Shown in pieces: positions 5,346 to 12,674 of a DNA stretch of 12,674 nucleotides. Position 1 is the first letter of the stretch, and the number at the start of each line of letters is the position of its first letter. Both the position numbers and the translations under genes were made by a program. Origin of the DNA: Draconibacterium sp. (GTDB lineage: Bacteria > Bacteroidota > Bacteroidia > Bacteroidales > Prolixibacteraceae); assembly GCA_015493625.1 (NCBI GenBank), contig WGCT01000246.1, positions 1 to 12,674 on the forward strand, written 5' to 3'. A model generated the notes under the pieces. That model did no database searches and had not been told where the DNA came from. It worked only from the letters and a program-made list of their open reading frames with translations.

Positions 5346-6737
5346 ATGAAACATCTTCTATCGTTTGCACTTTTACTATTTTCGATAATATCCTTTGCTC
5401 AGGAGGGCAGTATTACCGAATCTAACATGTTAGAAATTAGAGGTTCGTACAACAAGAATGACCCATCGACAAAGGCGCTCACAAATGCACTATCGAATAA
5501 CGATATTACTAAAATTGCATTAAGTCGCGAAAATCTCAGCACTGTAGATCACCATTTTAAATACAGGGTTGAGGTAAAAGGGATTTCCAATCAGATGAAA
5601 TCGGGCAGATGCTGGATGTTTACAAGTATGAACACGTTAAGGCCATTGGTAATTGACAAATACAAGCTTAACAATTTTGAGTTCTCTCACAACTATCTCT
5701 ACTTCTGGGACATCTTCGAAAAAGCCAACCTATATCTTGAAGCACAAATTAAGTATGCCGACAAGCCTATGGACGATAAATATGTAACCTGGCTGTTTAA
5801 AAGTCCGGTTGGTGATGGCGGCGTGTGGAACTCCTTTACCAACCTTGCCGACAAATACGGTCTTGTGCCAAAAGAGGTTTTTCCTGAAACTAACTCAAGT
5901 AACAATACCGGTTGGATGGTCAGGATTATTAATCGCAAGCTTCGTGAAGACGGCCTTGAATTGCGTGATATGAGCTCTTCAAAAGCAAAGAAAAAGGAGT
6001 TGGAGAGCAAGAAGATTGAGATGCTGAAAGATATCTACCGGATACTGGCAATGAATCTTGGCGAACCTCCAACTGAATTCAAATACAGGTTTGTCGACAA
6101 AAAAGACAGCATTGGCGAATACAAAACATACACTCCTAAAAGCTTTATGACTGAGGTGCTGGGGGATATTAATTTTGACGATTATGTGATGCTGATGAAC
6201 GATCCAACGCGCGAGTACAACAGAGTGTACGAAATTGAATACGACAGAAATGTTATGGAGGGGAGAAACTGGATCTACCTCAACCTGCCTAACGATAAAC
6301 TTAAAGAGCTTGCCGTAAAAAGTATAAAAAACAATGTGGCTATGTACGCCTCTTGTGATGTGGGAAAACAGTTGAATAACAACATCGGGATAGCTGATAT
6401 TAACAACTTCGATTTTGAGAGCCTCTACGGAGTGAAGTTTGGCATGAATAAAGCCGAACGCATAAACACTTTTGAAAGCGGGTCGTCGCATGGCATGGCA
6501 CTTATTGCTGTTGATGTTGACGAAAATGAAAAACCTGTTAAGTGGCAGTTCGAGAACAGCTGGGGCACAAAGAGCGGCCATAACGGGTACCTCACTTTTA
6601 CCGATGAGTGGTTTAACGAATATCTGTTCAGAGTGGTTGTTAAGAGGGAGTTTATTGATGCTGAAACAGTAAAGCTGCTGGAACAAAAGCCAATCGTTCT
6701 TCCTCCATGGGATCCAATGTTTCAGGCTGACGAGTAA
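5346..6737 (+). CDS. exported aminopeptidase C / bleomycin-hydrolase-like cysteine peptidase (C1B)
   Basis: A 463-residue papain-fold peptidase of the C1B group (PepC, bleomycin hydrolase), which removes N-terminal residues from peptides. Residues 1-18 are a signal peptide (MKHLLSFALLLFSIISFA), so the enzyme should act in the periplasm or be lipid-free exported, unlike the cytosolic PepC of Firmicutes. The catalytic set is complete. The oxyanion Gln83 and nucleophile Cys89 lie in SNQMKSGRCWMF, His382 in SSHGMALIAVD, and Asn404 in WQFENSWGT. Length agrees with the family, allowing for the signal peptide. The start codon follows an A-rich leader with no clear Shine-Dalgarno sequence. The gene is transcribed alone and converges on the phosphoesterase gene, the stop codons being separated by one base. 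Serine codons after residue 90 use TCG rarely (2 of 20 by my count), unlike neighbouring genes. Confidence 0.92.
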   Translation: MKHLLSFALLLFSIISFAQEGSITESNMLEIRGSYNKNDPSTKALTNALSNNDITKIALSRENLSTVDHHFKYRVEVKGISNQMKSGRCWMFTSMNTLRPLVIDKYKLNNFEFSHNYLYFWDIFEKANLYLEAQIKYADKPMDDKYVTWLFKSPVGDGGVWNSFTNLADKYGLVPKEVFPETNSSNNTGWMVRIINRKLREDGLELRDMSSSKAKKKELESKKIEMLKDIYRILAMNLGEPPTEFKYRFVDKKDSIGEYKTYTPKSFMTEVLGDINFDDYVMLMNDPTREYNRVYEIEYDRNVMEGRNWIYLNLPNDKLKELAVKSIKNNVAMYASCDVGKQLNNNIGIADINNFDFESLYGVKFGMNKAERINTFESGSSHGMALIAVDVDENEKPVKWQFENSWGTKSGHNGYLTFTDEWFNEYLFRVVVKREFIDAETVKLLEQKPIVLPPWDPMFQADE

Positions 6738-6738
6738 A

Positions 6739-9540
6739 CTATTTTTCCCGCTCCCTGTTTTCCAACCGGTCTTTGTCTTGCTCTTTGCTTTCGCGAATCA
6801 TATCTTCTTTGTTGTCCATTACCGGTGCCTCTTTTAAAGCTTTCCAGTCGAAGTTTTCGTCGAACGGGTCGAGTGCTTTTTGAGGGTCGAAAACACGCGG
6901 GTCGGATGCAACAGCGTTGTAAGGTGTGTAGTCGGGTGTATCGGTAAAGAAATCGGCAAAATCGGTTGCCCCTGCATCGTACTGATTCAGATAAGGTAGT
7001 TCGAGAATATTCCAGAAAGTTTTAAAGATACTTCCAAAACTATAATGCACACTGCCAACATATTTATGTTTTACCCACGGCGAAATCATCAGCAAAACAC
7101 TACGGTGTGCGTCAATGTGGTCAACGCCGTTTTGTGCGTCGTCTTCGGTAATTACTATCAGCATATTTTTCCAGTAGGGCGTGTGCGACAGATACTCCAC
7201 AATTCGCCCAACAGCCAAATCGTTATCCGCTTCGTAGCTTTCGCGAAACGGATAACCGGCCTCGGGGCGGTCGCCTGCACCGTGGTCGTTGGGAATAATA
7301 ACGGTAATAAATGCCGGCATTGTATCTTGTCCGTTTATCCATTTTTCGTTAAACTCTTTTTTAAACTGGTCGATACGAAACTGGTCGGGAATTGCCGTAT
7401 TATACGTCGGGTACATTTTCGAAGTGCGGTCCCAAATTGGTTTTGGCAACGGGAAATTTACATAGTGGTGATTTCCCTGAAATTTAAACCGTTTGTCGTA
7501 AATACTTGGTTCGAACATAATGCTGAATCCGAAGTTGAAAAAGTCAATCTTATTACGCTCTAAATGGTCCCACATCGAACCGGCTTCGTTGTAATCTTCC
7601 GGATAAATTGCACCGGCAGCTCCATTCATTGCATAAACTCCGGGTGCTTTCGATTTAAAATCGAACGAACGGTTTCCGCCATAACTGGCAGCGGTACAAG
7701 TCTCGCACCACTCGTTGGGGTAGGTGTTTGTAAGCCAGCGGTGCCCGTCGGCCGAAACATCCGAATCGACATAAAAATTATCGCCCAAAGCAAATGTTCG
7801 GGCCAGTTTTATGTGGTTCGACATAATGTTTGCGTTGGTTACCGATGCGGTTCGTTTTCTATTTTTAAACGATACACCCAATCCGTACCGAGCCAGATTC
7901 TTATCGCCTTCGGCTTCTTTTATCTGACCAAATATCTCATCGTAAGTACGGTTCTCTTTCGAAATAAAAACAATGTGTTTAATCGGGCTCTGTTTTTCAC
8001 CCGGATAAAGTGGCACGGGATTATTTTTTCGCCAGGCAAAGGTTTTCGACGATGCTTTTTCGAAATGAAAATTATTGGCAATAACCTGTTTTGTATAGGC
8101 TTTTAATTGCTCTTCGGTGGGTACATCAACAACCTGAACAGTGCCTTGCATTAATGCACCAATGTAACTTCCTTTTGGCGTGAGCTCAAATTTTTCGCCA
8201 CCGTTGGGGCCGCTACCATATCCTTTTGCATTCGAAATAATAAGTTTTTTACCGTCGGTGCTTACCTCTATTTTTGCAGGAAACCAGCCGGTGGGAATGT
8301 GTCCGAGTACCTTCAGATTTTCGGCATCGATAACTGCCACGGCATTTATTCCCGCCTCGGCAACATACAACCGTTTTTTATCGGGCGAAATGGCCATGCC
8401 AAACGGAATTACCCCGCGGAACTGCTTAATGCGTGGCTCCGGTTTTAGGTAAATTGTATTTACTACGGTGTCTTTTTCTATTGAAATTACCGAAATATTA
8501 TCGTTGGTTCCGTTGCTTACAAAAATATATTTATCGGTGGCTACCAGCGAGTTGGGACTTGCTCCACCCACTGCGGGAATATCTTCAACTTTGGCGCCAA
8601 CCAGGTGGCCGGTTTTTGTTTTGGCAATAACTTTTGGCGAGTCGGGCTCTTTTAAACTGATAGTAAAAACCGAAAAAGCTTCGGGCGAATTCATCTCTCC
8701 AAGTCCCGGAATAGAAACCGAATCGTTATGAATCCCTTTTACCATCTCTTCGCTGCCGTACGCAAATGCAGGGTATTTCAGTGCTTTGTCTATTACGTTT
8801 TTCTCGGTAATTCCATCAATCATATTGTATTGAAACATACCTACGTTGGCAACATAAATTTTCTTTTCGTCGGGCGACAGGCAAATTCCAAACGGATAGC
8901 GTCCCACCGGAACACTCTGTTCCAACTTATTTGTTTCGGTATTTGCGATTATCATTCTGAAACCGATTTGGTCGACAGCATACAATGTTTTGCCGTCTTT
9001 CGAAAGGGTTAGATCGCCAATGTAGCCGTGTGTATAATCTTCGGTATCCGATTTAAACGAACAGTCAATCGAGTCTTTTTTCTCCCCTGTATTAATATCG
9101 AAAATATAAATTTTGTTGGCTTGTCCGCCGGCCACATAAACCTGTTTATTGTCGGGCGAAATGGCCAGCCCCATAAAAACCGATTCAATTACTCCTTTGT
9201 CGGTATGCGGGCCGGGCGGTACTTGCTGAACCTCGGGGTTGGCAGAAAGGATATTTCTGATAATTGAGATTGAAAGTGGCCTGATTCCGGAGTTGGCGGT
9301 AACGGCAACATTTCCATCGGGACTTAATGTTAATCCGTACGGATGCGGAGCAACCACAATGCTTTTTCCGGCGGGTGCAACAATTCGCCCGTTTGGAATT
9401 ACGGTTTTCCCGTTTTTATCGATTTTTGTAAAACTACTGCCGGCCGGCGCGGTAATTATCCACGGGTCGGCTTTTCTGTTTTGTGTACACGAAATCAGAA
9501 AAATTATTGCGAAAAAAAGAGTGGCCAGATTGAGTTTCAT
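6739..9540 (-). CDS. lipoprotein with YncE-like beta-propeller fused to phosphoesterase (alkaline phosphatase superfamily)
   Basis: A 933-residue bifunctional envelope protein. Residues 1-18 are a lipoprotein signal (FLISC, lipidated Cys18). Residues about 25-475 form a YVTN/YncE-type beta-propeller, seen from recurring blade signatures such as LSPDG (72), ISPDN (127), LSKDG (179), LSPDE (221), ISPDK (384) and VSTDG (426). Residues about 519-870 match phosphoesterases of the phospholipase C/acid phosphatase kind in the alkaline phosphatase superfamily. ENRTYDEIFG (529-538) carries the first metal site and probable nucleophile Thr532. VDSDVSADGHRW (591-602), NDHGAGDRP (751-759) and ITEDDAQNGVDHIDAHR (797-813) supply the other metal ligands. 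The tail (908-933) is highly charged. The substrate is unknown; a phosphate ester or phospholipid is a reasonable guess. This fused architecture is known in many bacteria. It is transcribed alone from 9562-9591. Confidence 0.9.
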   Translation of the reverse strand: MKLNLATLFFAIIFLISCTQNRKADPWIITAPAGSSFTKIDKNGKTVIPNGRIVAPAGKSIVVAPHPYGLTLSPDGNVAVTANSGIRPLSISIIRNILSANPEVQQVPPGPHTDKGVIESVFMGLAISPDNKQVYVAGGQANKIYIFDINTGEKKDSIDCSFKSDTEDYTHGYIGDLTLSKDGKTLYAVDQIGFRMIIANTETNKLEQSVPVGRYPFGICLSPDEKKIYVANVGMFQYNMIDGITEKNVIDKALKYPAFAYGSEEMVKGIHNDSVSIPGLGEMNSPEAFSVFTISLKEPDSPKVIAKTKTGHLVGAKVEDIPAVGGASPNSLVATDKYIFVSNGTNDNISVISIEKDTVVNTIYLKPEPRIKQFRGVIPFGMAISPDKKRLYVAEAGINAVAVIDAENLKVLGHIPTGWFPAKIEVSTDGKKLIISNAKGYGSGPNGGEKFELTPKGSYIGALMQGTVQVVDVPTEEQLKAYTKQVIANNFHFEKASSKTFAWRKNNPVPLYPGEKQSPIKHIVFISKENRTYDEIFGQIKEAEGDKNLARYGLGVSFKNRKRTASVTNANIMSNHIKLARTFALGDNFYVDSDVSADGHRWLTNTYPNEWCETCTAASYGGNRSFDFKSKAPGVYAMNGAAGAIYPEDYNEAGSMWDHLERNKIDFFNFGFSIMFEPSIYDKRFKFQGNHHYVNFPLPKPIWDRTSKMYPTYNTAIPDQFRIDQFKKEFNEKWINGQDTMPAFITVIIPNDHGAGDRPEAGYPFRESYEADNDLAVGRIVEYLSHTPYWKNMLIVITEDDAQNGVDHIDAHRSVLLMISPWVKHKYVGSVHYSFGSIFKTFWNILELPYLNQYDAGATDFADFFTDTPDYTPYNAVASDPRVFDPQKALDPFDENFDWKALKEAPVMDNKEDMIRESKEQDKDRLENREREK

Positions 9541-9561
9541 AATCTCAGTTTTAATTTTTTA

Positions 9562-9591
9562 TAAAGATATAAAAAGCGGATAGGAATGAAA
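9562..9591 (-). promoter_or_regulatory. candidate promoter of the phosphoesterase lipoprotein gene
   Basis: On the minus strand TTTC (9591-9588), an 18-base spacer and TATCTTTA (9569-9562) approximate the TTTG / TAnnTTTG promoter with one mismatch in each element. The start codon would lie about 15 bases beyond the expected transcription start. Confidence 0.45.
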
Positions 9592-9612
9592 GGGGAAATT
9601 TATTACTATCCG
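9577..9612. repeat. 7-bp inverted repeat around the phosphoesterase promoter
   Basis: CGGATAG (9577-9583) and CTATCCG (9606-9612) are perfect inverted copies 22 bases apart. The pair brackets the proposed -33 element (9588-9591) and might be a regulator site. Confidence 0.35.
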
Positions 9613-9676
9613 GTAAAACTTTTCGGATTACTTTGCTTCGGGTTTGCCAAAAACTATTTGGGTTGAGTATATGTTA

Positions 9677-9749
9677 AAAACCAACAAGTTTCGGTAATTT
9701 ATTCCACCCCGTAAAACCAATTTGTTAATTCAGCAAAACCAACAGTTTC
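9677..9749. repeat. three copies of AAAACCAA between divergent genes
   Basis: AAAACCAA occurs at 9677-9684, 9713-9720 and 9735-9742. The first and third copies extend to a shared AAAACCAACA[A]GTTTC. The spacing is irregular (36 and 22). They could be binding sites for a regulator of the RND permease or the divergent gene, or simple AT-rich coincidence. Confidence 0.25.
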
Positions 9750-9755
9750 CTAAGC

Positions 9756-9786
9756 TTTAATTATCCGATAAAATATCTTATTTTCG
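9756..9786 (+). promoter_or_regulatory. candidate promoter of the RND permease gene
   Basis: TTTA (9756-9759), a 19-base spacer and TATTTTCG (9779-9786) match the Bacteroidota promoter pattern with one mismatch in each element and correct spacing. The expected start near 9793 leaves a short leader before the ATG at 9810. Confidence 0.4.
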
Positions 9787-9809
9787 TCAATTCATTTAGA
9801 GTTAAATTT

Positions 9810-12197
9810 ATGTGGATTCGGGTCTCGGGGCTTATTCTTCGAAATAAAATATTATTACTTGTTATACTGGCGGTCATTACTCTGTTTTTTGGCTATCACG
9901 CTATGCGTGTGGAGATGTCGTACAGTTACTCTTCCATGCTTCCTAAAAAAGATAAAGCTTACGAAGACTATCAGAGTTTTGTAAAGGTATTTGGCGAAGA
10001 AGGCAACATTATTATTGTTGGAATGCAGGACTCAACTTTCTTTCAGTTAGAGAAATTTAAGAAATGGAGAGCGTTGTGCAATAATTTAACCAATATCGAC
10101 GGGGTCGATAATCTCCTGTCGGTTTCGAATACATACAATCTTATAAAAAACAAAAAGGAGAAAAAATTTGAGGTCAGAAAAATTTTCCCCGACACCATAG
10201 CAACACAGAAAGAGTTAGCCGGCTACGAAAAAGAGTTCCGAAGTTTGCCCTTTTACAAAGGTATTGTTTACAACCCCGAAACTTCGACCTACCTGTTGGC
10301 AATAACGGTAAATAAAAAGAAGATGAAAACCAAATCGCGCGAAAAAATGGTTTTATCTATTCAGCAGTTATGCCACCAATTCGAAAGCGACGAAAATGTT
10401 AAACTTCACTATTCAGGACTTCCATATATAAAAGTAGTAAACGCCATAAAAATCAGAAGGGAGTTATACCTTTTCAGTATTCTGGCACTGGCAATATGTA
10501 TTGTTGTTCTGTTCCTCTTTTTTAGGTCGTTTAAAGCGGTAATCTTTCCGGTAATTATTGTTTTGATTGGCGTAATCTGGGCACTTGGAATGTTGCACCT
10601 TTTCGGTTTTAAAATTACAATTCTTTCGGGAATGATTCCTCCGCTGTTAATTGTAATTGGTATTCCGAACAGCATTTATATGCTCAATAAATTTCATCAC
10701 GAATACGTTAGTCACGGAAACAAAATTAAGGCGCTGCAACGCGTAATTATTAAAATAGGGAATGCCACCTTTCTTACCAATTTAACTACGGCATCGGGTT
10801 TTGCTACATTTATTATTGTAAAAAGCGACATTCTAAAACAGTTCGGAATTGTTGCTTCACTAAATATTCTGGGGCTGTTTGTTCTTTCGCTGCTGCTTAT
10901 TCCAATTATTTTCAGCTTTATCGAGCCACCCTCATCGAGACATGTAAAACATTTAGACGATAAATTTGTATCGGGAATAATTGAACGGCTGATGCGAATT
11001 ACTCAAAATCATCGTACGGCAGTGTACATTATAACTATTGCAATTTTAGGATTGGGTATTTATGGAATTACGTTGATAAAAAGCTCGGGTTATATGCTCG
11101 ACGATGTTCCGAAAGACGACCCCGTTTATGTTGATTTGAAGTTTTTTGAAAAGAATTTCGACGGATTAATGCCACTCGAAATAATGATTGACACAAAAAA
11201 ACCTGGAGGGGCAATGCAACTTTCCACGTTTAGAAAGATTGACCAGCTTGAGAAAAAACTGGCTCACTACTCCGAACTTTCGCAGCCAACATCGTTACTT
11301 AACCTTTTAAAATTCTCGAAACAGGCATTTTATAACGGGCACGAAAAATATTACAGTTTACCCAATAACCGCGAAAAGAATTTTATTCTGCAATATGCCG
11401 CTACCGGGAAAAAGAACAGCGAAATGCTGCACGCTTTTATCGACAGCACCCGGCAAATAACCCGTATTAGCATACGAATTAAAGATGTTGGCACAACCCG
11501 GATGGAGGAGTTGTACGACGATTTTAATCGCGATATCGCCTCGGTTTTCCCTGCCGACAAATACAACGTTACGGTTACCGGCTCGAGCATAACCGCATTT
11601 AAAGGAACGCAGTATTTGTTAAAAAATCTTTTTACAAGTCTGATTCTTGCCATTATTCTTATCTCGGCATTTATGGCGCTAATGTTCTCGTCGTGGCGAA
11701 TGGTAATTATGTCGTTAACGCCCAACGTAATTCCGCTGGTGTTTACTGCTGCCATTATGGGCTTTGCCGACATTCCCATAAAAGCTTCGACAATACTGGT
11801 GTTTAGTATTGCATTTGGTATCTCGGTCGACAATACCATTCACTTTCTTGCCAAGTACAGGCAAGAACTGGCTGCTACAAACTGGAACATAAAGAAATCG
11901 GTAACGCGCGCTCTGAAAGAGACCGGTGTTAGTATGATTTATACATCGATTGTGCTCTTTTTCGGGTTTGGTATTTTTACCCTGTCCACTTTTGGAGGAA
12001 CACAGGCTCTCGGTGTTTTAGTGTCGTTAACACTTTTGGTTGCCGTTTTATCGAACCTTATTTTGTTGCCTTCGTTGTTGCTCACACTCGATAGAATTAC
12101 CACAACAAAAGCATTTAAAGAACCACTGCTGAATATTTATAACGAAGAGGAGGATATTGAGTTGGACGAGTTGGAAATTCAGAATAAAAAAGAATAA
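9810..12197 (+). CDS. RND-superfamily exporter (MMPL / HAE3-like permease)
   Basis: A 795-residue inner-membrane transporter with the duplicated RND plan of one helix, a large periplasmic loop and five helices, repeated. Helices are seen at about 14-32, 219-238, 244-265, 272-292, 319-337 and 345-370, then 403-423, 608-627, 632-653, 659-680, 705-726 and 734-760, making 12 in all. The loops (33-215 and 425-605) are much shorter than in AcrB-type pumps, as in HAE3/MMPL proteins that move lipids or hydrophobic molecules without a TolC partner. The second half has the usual proton-relay motif GISVDNTIHF (Asp674). In the first half the matching segment reads GIPNSIYM, with Pro286 where the Asp would align. 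The C-terminal tail (775-795) is acidic and cytoplasmic. The stop is 12 bases before the polyprenyl synthase start, so the two are probably one operon. The substrate is not evident. Confidence 0.88.
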   Translation: MWIRVSGLILRNKILLLVILAVITLFFGYHAMRVEMSYSYSSMLPKKDKAYEDYQSFVKVFGEEGNIIIVGMQDSTFFQLEKFKKWRALCNNLTNIDGVDNLLSVSNTYNLIKNKKEKKFEVRKIFPDTIATQKELAGYEKEFRSLPFYKGIVYNPETSTYLLAITVNKKKMKTKSREKMVLSIQQLCHQFESDENVKLHYSGLPYIKVVNAIKIRRELYLFSILALAICIVVLFLFFRSFKAVIFPVIIVLIGVIWALGMLHLFGFKITILSGMIPPLLIVIGIPNSIYMLNKFHHEYVSHGNKIKALQRVIIKIGNATFLTNLTTASGFATFIIVKSDILKQFGIVASLNILGLFVLSLLLIPIIFSFIEPPSSRHVKHLDDKFVSGIIERLMRITQNHRTAVYIITIAILGLGIYGITLIKSSGYMLDDVPKDDPVYVDLKFFEKNFDGLMPLEIMIDTKKPGGAMQLSTFRKIDQLEKKLAHYSELSQPTSLLNLLKFSKQAFYNGHEKYYSLPNNREKNFILQYAATGKKNSEMLHAFIDSTRQITRISIRIKDVGTTRMEELYDDFNRDIASVFPADKYNVTVTGSSITAFKGTQYLLKNLFTSLILAIILISAFMALMFSSWRMVIMSLTPNVIPLVFTAAIMGFADIPIKASTILVFSIAFGISVDNTIHFLAKYRQELAATNWNIKKSVTRALKETGVSMIYTSIVLFFGFGIFTLSTFGGTQALGVLVSLTLLVAVLSNLILLPSLLLTLDRITTTKAFKEPLLNIYNEEEDIELDELEIQNKKE

Positions 12198-12209
12198 AGA
12201 AGTAGCATT

Positions 12210-12674
12210 ATGTATTCTGTCGAAGAGCTTCAAAATATTATTAATACCGAAATTAAAAATCGTACTGGTGAGTTAAAGAAAATTAGCCCGGTAAATTTAT
12301 ATGCGCCGGTAAACTATTCGCTCGAAATTGGCGGAAAAAGATTGAGGCCCGTTCTGCTATTATTGAGCTTTAATATTTTTTCGGATAAGGTAGAGAATGC
12401 GCTTCCGGCTGCCGTTGCACTCGAGGTCTTTCACAACTTTACACTTCTGCACGACGATATTATGGACAAGGCAGATGTTCGACGAAATAAGCCTACCGTT
12501 CATAAAAAGTTCGACGAAAACAGTGCCATTCTTTCCGGCGATGCCATGGCATTTTTATCGTATAAATTTTTGCTCGAATGCGTGTCGGAAAAACGTATCG
12601 ACGTTATCGAACTTTTTTCGAAAACCGCTATTGAAGTTTGCGAAGGACAACAATTCGATATGGATTTCGAGGAC
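12210..12674 (+). CDS. polyprenyl synthase, trans-isoprenyl diphosphate synthase family (partial, 3' end outside)
   Basis: The first 155 residues of a family whose members are usually a little over 320 residues. The enzyme condenses isopentenyl diphosphate onto an allylic diphosphate to make long-chain prenyl diphosphates, for example for the menaquinone side chain, in the cytoplasm. Visible motifs are GGKRLRPVLL (41-50), which binds the homoallylic substrate, and the first Asp-rich motif DDIMD (82-86) in LLHDDIMDKADVRR, which binds Mg-diphosphate. KPTVHKKF (94-101) and the start of the GQQFDMDFED segment (146-155) also fit. The second Asp-rich motif lies beyond the window. The short DDxxD spacing and lack of other insertions fit long-chain synthases, but product length cannot be set from this part. 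The ATG at 12210 follows the RND stop by 12 bases, with a weak AGAAG ribosome-binding site. Confidence 0.92.
   Translation, partial: MYSVEELQNIINTEIKNRTGELKKISPVNLYAPVNYSLEIGGKRLRPVLLLLSFNIFSDKVENALPAAVALEVFHNFTLLHDDIMDKADVRRNKPTVHKKFDENSAILSGDAMAFLSYKFLLECVSEKRIDVIELFSKTAIEVCEGQQFDMDFED

Noticed and set aside
5979..6686. 235-codon minus-strand frame inside the C1B peptidase gene
   Set aside because: Overlaps the catalytic His/Asn region of a clearly coding gene and has no recognisable motif.
7045..9583. Several long plus-strand open frames opposite the phosphoesterase gene
   Set aside because: They are antisense shadows of the 933-residue lipoprotein, with cysteine-rich, low-quality translations and no coherent motifs.
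1..12674. CRISPR arrays, transposases, phage genes, toxin-antitoxin pairs
   Set aside because: No regularly spaced direct repeats with spacers, no transposase or integrase motifs and no recognisable defence or toxin genes were seen on either strand.

Overview
The window looks like chromosomal DNA of an AT-rich Bacteroidota, most probably a Bacteroidales/Marinilabiliales-type lineage. This is inferred from promoter elements of the TTTG / TAnnTTTG type, weak or absent Shine-Dalgarno sequences, frequent TCG serine codons in most genes, and protein types typical of that phylum. These include a YncE-like propeller fused to a phosphoesterase, an exported C1B peptidase, and an RND permease next to a polyprenyl synthase. 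The placement is by eye, without any database search.

Layout. 1-110: a possible C-terminal tail of a plus-strand gene and a bidirectional terminator. 104-277 (minus): an uncharacterised 57-residue single-span membrane protein. 278-690: a non-coding regulatory stretch with a nested hairpin, a perfect 14-bp palindrome and a candidate promoter. 691-3398 (plus): a two-gene efflux operon (HlyD-type periplasmic adaptor, then TolC-type outer-membrane channel) with no inner-membrane pump gene beside it. 3418-3653: a shared terminator hairpin, a tRNA-Leu(CAA) on the minus strand, a broken second copy of that tRNA's 5' end, and the tRNA promoter. 3732-4307: a decayed, 5'-truncated M28 metallopeptidase. 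4597-4926: a small exported protein made of three copies of an unusual Trp-Met motif, with its own promoter-like region, leader hairpin and strong terminator. 5346-6737 (plus) and 6739-9540 (minus): convergent genes for an exported PepC/bleomycin-hydrolase-like peptidase and a 933-residue propeller-phosphoesterase lipoprotein, with stop codons one base apart. 9541-9809: a divergent promoter region. 9810-12674 (plus): an RND/MMPL-type exporter followed after 12 bases by a polyprenyl synthase that runs off the window.

How they work together. The adaptor and channel should form the periplasmic and outer-membrane parts of a tripartite exporter whose pump is encoded elsewhere. The RND permease and prenyl synthase are probably co-transcribed, which hints at a lipid or isoprenoid connection. 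The peptidase and the phosphoesterase lipoprotein are envelope enzymes under separate promoters. The region around the tRNA shows a history of rearrangement. The least explained items are the Trp-Met repeat protein, the tRNA 5'-end duplication inside the tRNA's own leader, and the 57-residue membrane protein.
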